From NCBI RefSeq assembly GCF_910596095.1, contig NC_056550.1:19452001-19516000 (forward strand): 64,000 bases of DNA, given 5' to 3'. Of the stretch, positions 13,341 to 37,741 are shown in pieces (within the stretch, counting starts at the first letter, position 1; every line of letters starts with the position of its first letter). Source of the stretch: Thunnus maccoyii (taxonomy: Eukaryota; Chordata; Actinopteri; Scombriformes; Scombridae). Made by a program: the position numbers and the translations under genes. The notes below the pieces were generated by a model that searched no databases, was not told where the DNA came from, and saw nothing but the letters and a program-made list of their open reading frames with translations.

Positions 13341-16300
13341 AGGCATCTTGCAATTGCACAATCTTACCTGGGTGAAATTCCTTGACAGAGGCTTTTATTT
13401 CAAAGTTCACACAAGCTTGCATTACAGTAGTACAACCTGCTGGTCAACTTGTAAAAAATTTTTATTATTAGTGCCACTTTCTAACCATCCATTGGTGGGA
13501 CGGGTTATCCTGCATGATGGATTAAAGAGCTAGATTGAAATATGCACAAGACAAAGGGATTTTTTTAAACAGTGTGGAAACGCAATATGTTCATATTAAT
13601 GTCTTATAACTGATAATGAATGAACTGATCATCAATAAAGCCATTAGTTACAACCTGTAAATCGTTTGTTAAGTTAGAAAGTGGCACAATTCTTTTCATT
13701 CTTTCTGTGATGTACAGAGAAAAGTCAGACAGTGCAGAACTTAATATAACCGAGAAGATATGCAGAATATTTAATGTTGCTGATCCATACTGGAGACGGT
13801 GGTGTAATGCATTCTGTACAGGCCTCAAACTGCTGTAACGGCAGCACTGTGAAGTGTCTGTTTACATTTTCTCAGATCATTGTCAGGTCAGAGCACCAAC
13901 TCAAGGAACACCCTGACTGATAGAGTATCCCAGCACTTACAGTGTGGATGAGAGTGCAGTTTTAAATAGGATAGCCTTCCCCCGGCCCGTTCCACTCCAC
14001 CCCCCCACCCCCGCCCCTCTATCTTTGGCACAGTCAGCCGTCATACCCACAGGCTGTGAATCCTCATTGTGTACCAGACTGCTAAACTCAAGTTGAGCAT
14101 TCCCTGAATGGAGCTGCACACACACAGTTATATCTGGACAGTTTCAACAGTCCCACCAACATCACATACCATGCACCAAACTCACTCCAGCAGCTTTCCC
14201 AGAAATGAGGGTGTGTTTTGGACTCCACTGCAACTTGTCTTTTACTGGCTTTTTCGGAAGAGGTGGATCTAGAAAGACGCCTTAGTCAGTGTGAATGCTA
14301 TTTTCTTTTGGCTGAGATGATACCATTTGGGTGTTAAAATACCAGTGCTGTGGGGTCTCCAAAGTGTGGCTATGGTTCATCTTTAAGACCTATTTTCATA
14401 TTAAATTGATGTACAAATTGTACAAATAAATTTCAGTTAATCTGTTGGACTGTGTTGAATATTTGTCAGTCAGACGGATTGAAGTGGTGCCAAGCCAGGC
14501 GCCGTTGGCATATTTGAACAAGTACCTGATCCTTTAACTCTCAACTTTCCTTTTCTTTCCTGCCTCTGCTTCTCTTCGCACTTGTGCCAACTTTCCCTTC
14601 CAATTGCCAGCTGACAGAATTCGCAATGTGCGCGTCAAGGAAAATGATGTAAAGTCTCTCATTTATGGTGCCCAGTTGATCACGCCCAGTTATAGTGAAG
14701 GCATCACATAGAAACCCTAATATGTGGTGAGGCTTATTCATTCAAGTCAAGGCAAAAATAAATAAATGAACAGCAATGTAAATGCAGAAGTAATTTATTC
14801 CTGGAGCCTCTGTAGGGTTTGTTCTCACATTATGTGATTTTTCTTCTTTAGTTTCACTTCTTTCATCCGATTTAGACATTCTGTCTCCTTACTGACGTTA
14901 CATTTCCTGATTATTTGTAACCTCTTTGTAAGACAATATTTGCTTAGGTTGTCAAATCAAACAGTAAGGAGGCGTCCCTTGTGTCCCATGTGTGCTCTGT
15001 GAACGGGGGAAAAACTGACTTTATTTCCATGGACAAAGAGTCTATGTATTTTCTTCAGTTAAATCAGGATTGAGGAGGCCTCCCCCTCACTGGGCCTGTG
15101 ACTGTCCCAGAGGACCTGCCCCAGCCTTCCCCGGTTTTCCTGTGCTTTTGTCGGGAGTTTTCCACAGATCTCTCGGCCCAGCTGCATGGTTTCATTCTTC
15201 CTCCTTCCCCTCCTCCCCCCTTCATCCTCACTTTTACATCTCCCTGAATCCAGCTCGAAGACCCTGGCTTCACCTCTGGGTGCTCCCTCTCTTCCGCTCT
15301 ATCGGAATCCAAATTATTAGCCAGCAAATACATCAAATCATCATATTTTGAATGAAATGCGGCAGTGGATGGATTTCAGAGAATTGAGAATTAGGTTTTA
15401 TTTGGTCACCGAACAGAGGGGATTTGCTCTGTTGCGGACTTTTTAGTCCAGAATAAAACTTGTTTGTGTATTCTGCAAATTACATCCTGAATGAGATGAC
15501 AGCAGTGGTCCACACTGTCTGTTGTTATCGTATCCTCTCTATGTTGATAGCACTTTGGCAGAAGAAGCACAGAAAGCATTAGCATTGGGTAGAAGAGATT
15601 TTAAAAGATGTGAAGTTACACTGAACAGAAATCCAATTATTTTACCCTATTGTATTCACTTGTTTGAGAAAATTATGATTATAAGACTAATGAGAAGAAT
15701 TTTACCATAAGACTGTCAATCTGTTGCTTTTATGAATCACTGCATCTGATGAAAATGTGTTATTCAAACCACTGATTTAACATGAACAGAGTAAGGCATG
15801 AACCTGAATGTTCCAAACAATCTGAATTATCTTTCTTAGAATGCCAGTCATAGAAATGACGTCATCTTGATGAGTGATTTTCACTTGTTTTGACACAGAG
15901 ACTCGAATGTCACCTCACATTTAACTGAGTCACTGACCCACAATCTACGCTCCTCACAGCCCTGCCAGAATGTCTTGTGACCCACATTAGTGTTACACCA
16001 CAGTGACTGAGTAACCGTCAGACCCACAGATTTCTTCCGTGGGTTGGAAATGTCAGAGCCTACATCAGAAACACGTTGTTTGTACGGTTAATTTTAGTAC
16101 TTTTTCACACAATAGAGCAGCGTGAATGTTGTAGTCGATGTAAGTGGGATTGATTTGTGTGCTCTTCCCACCACTTGCAGCGGTGGGAACTAGAGCTCAT
16201 AGTGTAGCTGTGAATAAGCACTTATCTGTTGATCAAACACGCTCCATAGGTCATGCACAGCTATAGCTAAAGTTTGTGCATGTAAGACTCATTGTAATGA

Positions 16301-19300
16301 TGTCTCTTCTGCTTTTCTTTCGTCCGTATATTTGCCTGTGTAACAGATGAAAGAGATTCAAATATGGGAGCTTTATTTAAATGACCTAGTTGTTGTGTGT
16401 AAAAGCGGTTTCCCCTCCCTCCAATCAAGAGGGAAACCTGAAGACTAAATAGGTCTCTGTGGCTATTGCCTCTGCAAAAACAAAATAAAATTCTCTTACC
16501 TATACAGAAGCAATTGTGCACTGTCCTCCCAACAGAAAATCTGGCTCATATGCGACACTGAATGTGTTTTGGTGCACGTGGAGGCTGCTGGCACGACCTC
16601 ATTTGATATTCTCTGTCCTTCACTTGACTGTTAACTCAGCTTGTGCTCACCTACACGTACGAACTGCACCCTCATAGACACACATGCACAAGCTCACAAG
16701 CCCACACAAGCATGTGCACATATATTCACAGCTCTCAGTGGTGGAAATCAATGCAGTTGATCAATACTCTGAACTCTGGGCTGTTAACGGACTGCAAATC
16801 TTTCGAGGAGACATTTTCTGAAATTGCAGGTGAAGGTTGAATTCATCTGAGGCTTTTTAGTAATTTCAGAAAGTGTCTAAAATTGAAAGATTGAAAGGAT
16901 AAAAACCATAATTAAACTTTGCTATGAAGGCTGAGTCTAAACATTTTTTAATTAAATTACTAATAGAGTAGACGAGGTTCATGTAGAAAATAAATGTATC
17001 AAAACTCTTAAATATTTTAATTTTATATTGAATTATTAACATCTTACATTCATGCATTGTGAATATAAGTTTTCTTAATGCGTCTTAACATGTTTAATTT
17101 TATTCCATGGTACTTTTACTGCACATCTATGAATGTTTAATGTGTTTTTCTTACACATCTGACATCTCTGATATTTGAGATAAAAAACATGTTCCTACTC
17201 TCTTGTTGATGCTGGTTCACTTTAGTGCGCTTTCATAATGATTTAATTGTGGACATTACAGGCCCACAGCTACTAAGCAACAAGAACGCAACTCAAGAGG
17301 GGTTTTCCCACTTGTCCACTTTGACCAATTTTTTTTCTCTTGAAAAGTAACATTTTAATCCTCTAGTCTCTAAGAATAGAAGAGTTAATATTCACTGCAA
17401 TCATGTGCTTGGAGGAGTGGTTTGGTTTGATTTTGACCGAAAGTGGACTGTGTGTTTTGGAAAAGCTCTTAAAATTAAGCATTTTGTTCACCTCTAAAGT
17501 CGTTTGTCGTCGCAGTGTAGATTGCTTTACCCTTTGAGAACATTTAAAAGTCATTTTATAATTTAATAAAAATTAAATTTAATCAGAAGCGCCTTCAGAA
17601 ACCCCTCTAAGCGCCAACTTTGCCGTTGACTTTGGAAATCTCTGCCATAAAAGACTAGACAACATTCATTCGCTCCTCTGCCTGAATCCACACTAATATG
17701 ACTAAAACCCATTGTCCCAGTGCTACAGGCCACACTTCATCTGCTGTCTTCAATAGATGTGTCAGCTTCAATGTCACACTACACTGAGATCTCACTCTCT
17801 GGCTGCTCTGTGCTGGACTCTGAGTGGGCGGCAGGCCTGATTCAAACAACACCTATTATTCTCTGCATACGGTGACGTATGCTTGATCATGCTCAGGGAT
17901 GGGATGTGTATGTTTACATGTGCAGTGTGGATGTGTTCCTCTGCATGTGAGCAAGTGCATGTTGTTTCCGTGGTCGTGTGGACCGGACGGGGTGAATGCG
18001 CCCGGCCTGCAGTGTGTTTCCTGCCTTCGTTTGCACGTCTCCCCCTCCTCTCCTCTGCACTTCCTTCCTTCCAGATACTCCACAGTAAAATAAGCAGTAA
18101 CCTGACCTCACCATGCTGGTGGTCTCCCAGAGAGGATGTGAGAGGACAGAGCTGATGGCTGTCCTTTGTGAAGTATTTTTAATCCTGTTGATTGATTCGA
18201 TCACAAAGATAAACCTAAACAGTTGTGATAGTAACATGAGACTGTCTGACAGCCTGTGGAGCTGTTTTCTCCCTTTTTGTAGGACTTGATAATCTTAGCT
18301 TGGATATAGTTTTCATCCATTAAGCATTACACTCCAATACACTGTCTCTGCTTAACCATAATGGAATTAACTCATTGAGCCTCATCCTGGGTAATTATCT
18401 CAGCTGGGAATTTGCTTAGTGCGCCATTTCCATTGATGGAGAAATGAAAACTTCAGCCTGCTCTTGCTTTTTTTTGACTACGATTGCACTGCACAATGAC
18501 CCTTGTTCAGCCCAGTCCACATCAGGCTGTACAATGCAGCCTTTTGTAGGCTTGATTCAGGCTGATATCATGCTGGAAACTATTTAGATGGAGATCACAT
18601 GTTGTTAGGGCACGCTGTTTCTGAGATTCTCCTCTTACTCACTTAATGAGAGAATGTCAAACCTCCTGTAGACAATAAGGTGCTTGTTTGTAATCTAAGG
18701 ACACATTTAAGTGGACTGGGAGCTGCAAGACAGATGAGTTACCCCCCTTTTTTGTCTAAAATGGCTTCTGTTATTAAGCCAACATGTTATGTCAGACCAG
18801 GTTGGGTCAAGGGGTGAGAAACATGCTATGACCTTGTAAGAAAATGCTAATGTTATTTATCTCCTGATCAAGGCAAGTAGTGCAAACAGAAATCTTTGTC
18901 ATTGACGTAGTTCATCATTTGACAACCCATGTCTAATTTGGAAATTTAATAGGGAAATTAAAGTATTTCCATGCTTTGAAAATGAGTTTCAGATTTATGA
19001 GACTCATTATCTGTAAAATTGCAAATTATGCAACGAGCCTTTTTTGAAAAACATTTTGAGCACATTTAAATTTGTTCATTATTTTTGATGTGCAGGCAGA
19101 ATCTAGGCTTAATCTAATTGCTTTTCATCCTTCACAACCCTATCAGCAGAATAAACTATAATATTATATATTTAGCATGCTGATTCACTGCAAAGCACGA
19201 TGTGAAACTGCAGCTGTAATTTACTAGGCTACTTTAGCTGTTGGTTTTAAACATCTACCACAGTTATCTGTTATCTGCCTCTGGGATGAGTTCAGATCCT

Positions 19301-22300
19301 CGGGAGTATCATGGTCTTGTTGAATTCATTAACTGCCCTCAACACGGCCTGAGCATTTTCTCTGTACTGTCTGCTTGCCATGCATAAACTTCCCATGACC
19401 TAGTGTGGAGGTGTATACAAAGTTTCAGCAGCCGCTGGTTTTTCCCACTCTGGTAGGCAGTGAGCGTCTTTGTAAAGTACAGCTGGAGATACAGCAAGTT
19501 GAAGATAAGCCTCTATGGCAAACAAAGAGGTTTCAGGTCTGGCAGCTGGAGTCACAGCCTAAAACTTGCTGCTTATCAACTACATTATCCCAAAGTGGTG
19601 AAGGCCATTTCACTGTGAGTTGATTCAACAGGGTGTTACCTGATCTAACTGACATGGTCAGAGTTTTATACTGTCATCTGTTTCCTCCAGATTACACACA
19701 CAAACACAGCTCTAGTCTGAGACATGATACAGATACACTAAGAGAGCCTCTTTTTCCACCGAATTGAAGACAGGCATTTGCTATCTGCTATTCTGAGCTA
19801 AAACAGGCCCTTAAACAACACTGAGAAAAGAGAGACTTTAACCAAGGGGCCTCAGCTATGTGCAGCTACCTGTATGTGCACAGCGGCTCCGGTAGGAAGT
19901 ATGTAATAAATAATTCACCTGTGCAGAATGACTAAATAATTCAAGAGCTGAGTTAGCCACTCATGTAATGTTTCACTTGTGTCGCAAAAAGGAAGAAAAA
20001 CTTTGTGCTAAGCAAAGTTGATATTCCCCTGGCTGATATTCTGCTTATAAACACACTGAGATTAGGTTAACTATATCTTGCTTTATGTGTACTGTTAACA
20101 AAGCTGACCTCTCCTTTGTGATTTCCTGGACAGGATATTACTGCATGGTGAAAGGCCGGGTCTTGTGCTGATAAAATAGCCGAACGTAATTTTCTAGGTC
20201 CTGCATTCGCTTGGCATCTTGATGGGAAGCGGTGCAGGCAGTACGATTGCAAATACAGATATTGCTTCTGGTGGTGTTTATTTCTTGCACGGAGATAAAT
20301 GGACGCATCCAGCTCTATAAAACTAGTTTGATGTGCACAGCTTTTGAGAGGTGTTGTCACGTGTGCTTTTGTCAGAAACAGCCCAGAGATCTGGAGCAGG
20401 ATGTTTTTTATGTTGGTCCACAGTTTCATCCAGCAGTACATTCGAAATTGAGTTCTATAAATACACCACATGCACAGAGACCGCTGTTAGGAGGCCATTT
20501 ATACTTTCATGAGCTATTCATATCTCTGGCACTCGATCCTGTCATTTAGTAAACACTGTTATGACAGTGAGGGAGCCTGGCAATGGACCCGATACAAATC
20601 TGTCACTCCAAACTGATACCACTGAGACTAAAAGGTTAAGTCTCCATTGTAAAAATGGTGCTGACAGCCTGAGCTGAAGATATGAGGGAAAACATTGGAA
20701 AAGGCATGAGCCTCTCCACCCTTCTTGGCCGGGTCTGTCAGCCATGCCCACCCTCAAGCACCCACCTTGCCTATCACAGCCGCCGCCCAACATGCCTACC
20801 CCTCAGCTAGCCGTGACACTTGATCTCAGGGTCAGCTGCGACAGATATTTCTGCTGTCTGTGTGTGTGTGTGTGTTTTTTAATGTCATAAGAGCTGGTTT
20901 GGTGTGACAGCCTGTCACATGTCACTAGGGTCAATTCAGATGACTACAGCTTCACTGGTGCTCAGTTGCACTTCTCTCTCTGGCCTGTGGCTGTATTTTC
21001 TCCCTGTAAGATAGGCAGAAAAGGAGATAGAGCTAAGAAGCTTTAAAGGCCAATTCATGCTTTCCGCATGCGCACAGCCCCTCAGCAGACGTCTGCGTGC
21101 AGCCCAAAATTTGTGACCGCGCAGACCATACACATAGTAAGCCTGCACTGCGGACCACAGCTCCGTTTTATTTGTGTTACGTGTGGAAGCCATGTTAGTC
21201 ACACTGTTTTCATAGTCTCCAGAGCAGCCAGAAAAGAAGAGAAACCCTATACTCAAATCAACTTCTACAACTGGTGTAGTCACCAAGCATTAATATCTGC
21301 TCTGCAGTATAACATGTTTATTTTTAATGCCTGTTTCTGTTCTCTCGTTCTGTTCTCTTCAGCCAAATGAAATATCAGTAGCTTTGTAGTTTTGTCAGCT
21401 TCTTAATTCATGCCAGTCTGAAGTACGATGTGCTATATAAAGATCAAAAGCCTAGTTCTGCAATTAATGCGCAGATGGGCCTCAGATGCCTCTATGAACT
21501 ACACAAGACACATGCCTGCAGTGTTATTAAGTGCAAAGGGTTTAGGTTTAGATCATCTGTCAGGCTGAATTGCCAGATCCGTTGCTGCTGCTTCATATTG
21601 TTTCACACATGCCTCCACCCATTCACTTAAATGGCTGTGTAGTCATGAGTTTCGGCCCATCATTACGAAATCCCAGTTAAGGGAACTGCAGCTACTGTAT
21701 ACTGATGTCGATTTCACAATGGCAACATTAAATGTGCTGAAAACATCTTATTTTATTTTTATAGAGGAGGTTTTGCCAATAACTTTTCTAGTTATATGAG
21801 AGCAGGAGAAAAAAGCTAAGAGAGAGTGACTGCCTGAATAGCGGGGTTTCCCTCCATTGTTTCCACTGTCAAGCCTTGCCTCCAACATAGACTGAGACAT
21901 AAGAAACAATGGATAGTAGGAGCATTTATAGTAAATGACTAACTTGTAGAGAATGAAGAAAACAAAACATAACCCATATATGTTATCAGATTTACTGCAA
22001 GGTAGTAATCTGTTAATCAGTCTGGAACACACATTACATTAATTTGTAACAATAATAGAAAAAAAACAAGCTGCAAATACATAGAAAAATATTTAGGTAA
22101 AACTACAATAATAATTTAAGCCAAAGTGGTCAAAAAAATTGACATGTAGTGACTAAAATGCAGCAGAAACATGTATCAAGAGCAAGAGAATGAAAGAGGG
22201 AAATGAGGAACGAAGGCCTGAGGTCAGGAAGTGCTGCAGCTCTCAAGAATGAGGTATCTGGACTTTTCACTACCAGATTAATGAGGTCATACATCATGGA

Positions 22301-23544
22301 GCCTGTCTGTGGATGCTAGGCAGCAATTCCTCCGCTCTACTGTCCACCCTGCCTCTGCAATTTTCTCCCTGGAGCAAGCAGGGCCCTACTTGGCCAGCCA
22401 CCTGAGGCTCTGTCAGCCTCAATGATACGGCTCTGTCAGCCACCCTTAGCGTGGCTGCAGCTAGCCTGCCTCCTGTAGAGTAGCGCATAGCAGTAAAGTA
22501 CACACAGTACCCGGAAACCAGCCAGCTCCTGTCCATAATGGTTAGACTTCATGTGGTTTCCTGCTCTGCCATTTCAGCTTGGTGCAGTTTCAGCCAGAGA
22601 TCTTGTGGAATGTGGGTATGGCATGCACTGAGATTACAAATGGCCCTGGATAGAAGATTTCAATAATGTAAAAATATTTCACAATGTCATCTCAGAAATG
22701 TTTAATTCATAAATTATCTTTTTAGAACACCTTATATGGTACAGTCACATGCGCTTAGATAATAGACCGAATATGTGCTTAGTTCAAAAGACTCATTTCT
22801 CTTCATGTACAGCAGTGATAGGACCTGGAGATTTCAAACAAGCGTCTGCAAAAAAGATGACGGATCCAATATAAAAGAGGCCATGGCCAGCTTACTATTT
22901 TATTTATGATGAATGTGAAACAGGACGGCAATGCTCACTTGCAAGCCTCTGTGCATATTTGAAGCGTGAGAGCGGTTGGAGAAAACTGGTCATGTTGTGC
23001 GCAATGAACAAGCACAAAAATGAAGCAGTAGCACTCCCCCCAACAAGCTGTTTCTTTTGGGCACTTGAGTGTGTTCAAGGTGGCACTAAAAGCTTCATCC
23101 ACTGAGCCTGTCTTCTTTCTGACTTAAAGCCTCACCTGTGACAGCTGGGCCTCTGTTGTCATAAGCCAGTGCCTTTCTCTGCATGACTGGAGACCATTTA
23201 CCAAGTAATTATATTAAATTATGGCATGGAAAACTTCATTGGGCTTGAGTTTGTATTCATAACGTAATACAATAGATTGCAGCTCTCCAGACAGAGAGAG
23301 TGTTAGTTATGCCTGTCAACCCCAGTCATTATGGCCTGTTGGACGTCCCTGCACCTGGAGAGACGTCAGCTTGTCCTCTGTGTTTTGTCCGCTTGTCTGT
23401 CTTCCCCTGCCTAATGGAGAGAAGACGTGGCCTTGAGAGGCAATGTCAAGCCCCAAATTTAAAACAATCCATGCAGAGTTGTCACGGGTCTCGTGATTGA
23501 GTCGGAAGTATTATTTTCTCAAGAGGACCAAACCACGGTTAGAA

Positions 23545-23605
23545 GCCTTGCAAGAGGCACGCCCACAACTCCGTGCCTCTTGCAAGGCACGGAGTTGTGG
23601 GCGTG
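23545..23605. repeat. Two overlapping, mutually exclusive perfect hairpins
   Basis: Hairpin A has 17-bp perfect arms at 23545-23561 and 23572-23588 with a 10-base loop. Hairpin B has 20-bp perfect arms at 23558-23577 and 23586-23605 with an 8-base loop. The arms overlap, so only one can form at a time. The A-B-A'-B' pattern is what serial template switching during replication leaves behind. No element ends or coding sequence are associated with it. Confidence 0.85.
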
Positions 23606-26600
23606 GGTGTTTCCCTCTTTAGATGTGAATCTTGAAGTCAAAACAAATCTTTTTGAGAAACTAGATTAAATCACGATGGTTTAAAGAGCATGGGTCTCAC
23701 ATCAGCAACGGGAATGTAAACATCGTGGGAAACTATTACATGCTTGGAATTGCCGGCATACGAGATATCGGCCAGAAAAAAGTCACAATCACCTTGAGTG
23801 TAAGATAAGACACCATGGCACATTAGCTAAGCAATTGGTCAGGTTGGATTATTTGAATAGTTTAGTCTTGTCTCATGAAGCCATTGCTTTAAGACTGATT
23901 TTCATTCACTGTTGAACTTGACCATGAACAGATAACATGCACTGTCATGGCAGGGCTAATCCTCCAGCCTGGATAATTGCCAAACACAGAATTCAATCAA
24001 CTGTCCTCTCCCCAAGGATATCTTTGCTTTTGAAGGTCTTTCTGCCTATGAGGGCCCATTTTTGTCAAACAGCGACCAGCCTTGAGTCCACCCTATCTTC
24101 TCTGTGCTGTGATTTCTAATTATCACTCGATGGAGAGATGATGGAGAGTTTGAGTGCTCCCTCACAGTGAGAAATGAGTTGGTGGCTATGCTTACGTTTG
24201 AGCGCTGACTATGCCGACTGTTCCAACTATCCTCCTTCTGAGACACGAGTCGCAGGCCCATGCCAGTTCAGCTGCCATATTGACTTTGGAGGAGGACAAG
24301 AGAGAGAGAGGGAGACTTCCAAGGTACTTAGCTCGGCTGTCTATCGAACGTTGGAGGTTTACTTTGGGCTGTGACCAAATGCTCTTACAACCCACTGATC
24401 AAGACGCTAATGGAAAACCATAACAATAGCGATGTGGACCGAATTTTGCTGACATCTTCTGCTAGAATACTTTAACATGTCTAAGTGAATTACAGCGTTT
24501 GTTGCTGTGTAAGATACAGATGTTCAGTAATGGTTCTGGTCTTGCTGTCATTTAAAGCTATCGTATTTCGCCCACCCTCTCAATTCATTTACATAGTTTT
24601 TTTTATCATTGTGGGTGTAAGTAGACAGCAGGCATAAAGGATCTAAGAAGTAATTGCCTGTAAATGGCATCGCTCACACAGAAGAACATATGTGTGAGAG
24701 ACAGTAGGCATGAAAAAAGCCTAAAACAGGAGGAAAAGCTAACAGCAGGGACAATAAGAGTTGCTCAGTTTGCTTCCATCCCTGGAAGCAGGGATCAACA
24801 CAGCATTCAGGGTAAACAGACTTGCAGCAGGAGGAGCCAGAGCTGAAGCAATCAAACAATCTTTAGCATGGAGGGAAATTAGATTCCCTCATTGCCTTAT
24901 TTCAGCTGAGTCCCAGTCTGTTCCAATTTGCATCCCTGAAGCTGATGCCCCCCTCCCTTCGCTGATACGCTCTATATCAGGAACCCTGCTGTTTGAACTA
25001 ATGGCAAAAGTAATTAAATGTTGGGTGCTCTAGCCTGGGGCAAGAAGAGAGAGGGCAGTTGTTGCAACAGTATGAGAGTATGCTGTGCACAAGCTGAGAT
25101 ACTGGTGTCACATTTGCATTTCACTAACAATGATGTTAGACCGGTTCATGTCTGTGATGACTTCCTCCCAATGGATTTACTTGCAAATAACTTTGTACAT
25201 AGTCTTCCTTTACTAACACAAAATGGGCTTAAAAAATGTGTCACTTAACAATCTGTTTATTGGTCCTCATTCACCCAAAAGTGCCCTTGTCTCTGTTTCT
25301 CACACTCAGGAGTCTCTGACTCTGCACCAGACAGCTTTAGTTCAGCCTGCCTTGCTAATCTGGTATCACAGTCCAGACAATGTCACAGGAGGTCAGGAAA
25401 CATTCAGTGTAACAGCCTAATCAGTGTACAAAGCCAACAGCAGATTGACAGTGAGCACTGTTTCCTGCATACATACTGTACCTTCCATTTTTTTTCCCTG
25501 CTTCTTGTAGCACTCTGCACAACTTAATGGTAGCAAAGATGTCAGCAAATTATACAGTAACTATATCATTGTCCTCCTGTGAACTGGTGAAATGAGAAAT
25601 GTATGTCAGCAAGAGCAAGACTGTGTTTAAATGTTAACACATTGGTGATGACCCCTGCCGCCCTCAGTCTGAGGTTTTCCTTCCGTCTCCGCTGAGATCC
25701 ACTGACAACACTTCCCATCACCACTTGGGCTAAAACAGAAGCCTGTGGTGCGTTAAAATGGCAACGCGAAGCAGATGTGGTCTCTAGATGCTGTGGAGTT
25801 TTTCAAGGAGCTGGAGCTGTAACAAGAGAAGTGAGGACATGACCTGGTGTAACTGCTCAAAGCTCAAAGCCCCTAATGTGACTGCAAGACTGAGTTTGTG
25901 ATGATGCCATCTTGAGGCATTTTAACTACATTAGTCTCTGAAACAGAAATAACTTAAGGACAGGAAAGGGGTTTTTCAAATTAATTTGGTTTTGTAACGG
26001 CTCCAAAGCTGAGGAGACCCACTTTCACAAGTAAATAATGACTATTTTGTACATTCCTCATGGTTGCAGATTGAAAATTTGTTAATCAATGATAATGAAT
26101 GCATGACTATGCATACACAATTTTTTTCTGGGATACTGGTAGATCCATTGCAAATGATGGCTGTGTACTGTTAAAAGAGTTCAGTTTTCTGTGGGAATTA
26201 TGGGAATTAAGAAAATGACAGGAAACGAGCCACCAGGCTCAGAAAAGTGAGGTTTGATGGTGAGACAATAAAATGAAAGACTGGTGATGACAAGACTGCA
26301 GCTACAAGCGAGCTGTCTAATGTCAAGGTTTACTGTGCACCTCCTGTGGTCCACAGGCTGCGTCATGTGAATGCATACACAGTCATTAGGATCTGATAGA
26401 TGTCTGCTGGAAGCAGAACAATTTTTAAACACAAAGAGGGATTACGTTTGATTTAAACTGTAGAATTAAGGGATTAGTTTTAAGACTGCAAACTTCCTCA
26501 CTCTCCAGCACAAATATTTATTGCTTTTTTTAAATGGCTCTGTGGAGCGCTTTGGGGAAAGGGTAAACAGCTGTGGACTGTTCTTTGTGGTTTCCCCTTC

Positions 26601-26866
26601 ATTATCTAAAGAGGGGAAATATGTGAACGCCCATGTTTAAATCAAATAAGGGGCCTCAGCACCCTCTTGTGTAACAAGTCTGCAGCACAAACCACTGAGC
26701 TGTAAGCATCATATTTTTAGCTGCAAACAATACACTTCCATTTTGGTTATGCATTGTTATGACAGTTACTACATATTACATGCTACTCTCGGAGACCCAT
26801 TATAATAACAGCATCTGCTCCATTTCTGTCTTGTCCAGCTGGCAGGCCTGGGGTGGGACAGAGAAC

Positions 26867-35315
<8,449 letters not shown>

Positions 35316-35935
35316 AGCGTGAGCACAGCAGGAAGGCATCAGGTCAAAAGATGTGGGCTGACAGATGATATCAACCAATCTTTGTCTCCACTCTGCCCCT
35401 GTGTGGGGGGACTTTCCCCATCTCTGTGAACTATGAAAATATGCTTGTGTGTTTTTTTTTTTACTCTGTCAAGTATAAATACCTATGCCACTCATATGGA
35501 CTTCCTTTAATCACCTCCCTGTTCACCGACAGTCATTGTCACTCCTTCACTGTCCAGTGAAACAAAGGTATGGCACTTCTGAACCTCATCAAAGCTCCCA
35601 GCAGCCCCTTTACATGTGAGGCAGGATTTACAGAAGCCAGCGCTGGTACAGAGAGAAGGATTTTTTTTTTTTTACATTCACACTCCAGACATAGGTTTTA
35701 TTATTATTATTCAGGCAACCTCATACAAAAGCAGGGACAAAAAATCAGATATTGATACCTTTGGTGCCTTGTTGATAAATGTACCAACTACTGCCATATT
35801 TTTGTTACATTATGCTGAGCACTCAAATGTTTTCTTTCATTTGTTTAATTGCTTCTCAAGAAGTGATGATTGTTCTGGAAACGGTAGTGTTTTAGCTACC
35901 TGTCTACTCACACGTAACTGAAAACAACAGTAAAA
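35316..35935 (+). other. rhbdf1: rhbdf1 3' UTR (inferred)
   Basis: The sequence follows the iRhom1 stop. There is no canonical AATAAA on the plus strand before the facing gene. The best candidate is an AGTAAA variant near 35929. The converging aanat2 transcript has AATAAA on the minus strand at 35986-35991, so the two 3' ends lie close together. Confidence 0.4.
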
Positions 35936-35985
35936 AAACAAAATCTACAAATCAAAATGGTCTCTGACTTTCTTTTGGAAATGAT

Positions 35986-36532
35986 TTTATTGTTTTGTTT
36001 AACATAAGCAACATAGAAGCAGAATACTGCTGCTACAGATTTTCATTTGACAATCCAAGCAATGACAGTAATGACACTAATAATTCATCACACCTTTTGC
36101 TTGATATGGTTTACAAAAATAGAATGGTATTTACATCACAACTCAAGGTTTAATGGATTTATAAGATATTTTCTATGAATTATCTCCATTACAATACAAA
36201 CAACAAATAAATGGAAAAAAAAACAACATTAAGCTCTTAAAGCCAAGATGCTACTGGTAACAGAAGGAATATAATTTGTCTGATAAGCCAAATGATCAAT
36301 TGCAAAGTCACTCATTCATTTTTCTGCATGAAGAAGTGAATCCACTCTTGGCCCCCTCTGTCCTTGCTCCTTGTTCAGTTGGTCAAGTGATACTATGAGA
36401 TGCTGACATTAAGATGCTAAAGCCAGCCTTCCGGTGCGCCTCTATCTGTCCATACGTCTGTTAATCTTTTCCGCCCTGAGTCCATGTTAGAGGTGAGTAA
36501 GTGGAATAAGAGGTGGGGTAGGGGTTGATTGA
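35986..36532 (-). other. aanat2: aanat2 3' UTR with AATAAA signal
   Basis: It runs downstream of the aanat2 stop on the minus strand. TTTATT at 35986-35991 reads AATAAA in the gene's sense and would give a 3' UTR of about 540 nt. It abuts the inferred end of rhbdf1. Confidence 0.5.
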
Positions 36533-37667
<1,135 letters not shown>

Positions 37668-37741
37668 TCACAAGACGGGAGGTTCCGATTATTTCTCAGG
37701 GCTCTTCTGCTGATCTGTCTTCTTCTTCTCCAGCTTTTTAC

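Noticed and set aside
20067-20549. Overlapping 134- and 105-codon open frames on opposite strands
   Set aside because: Both strands open over the same bases with no recognisable domain; typical of chance.
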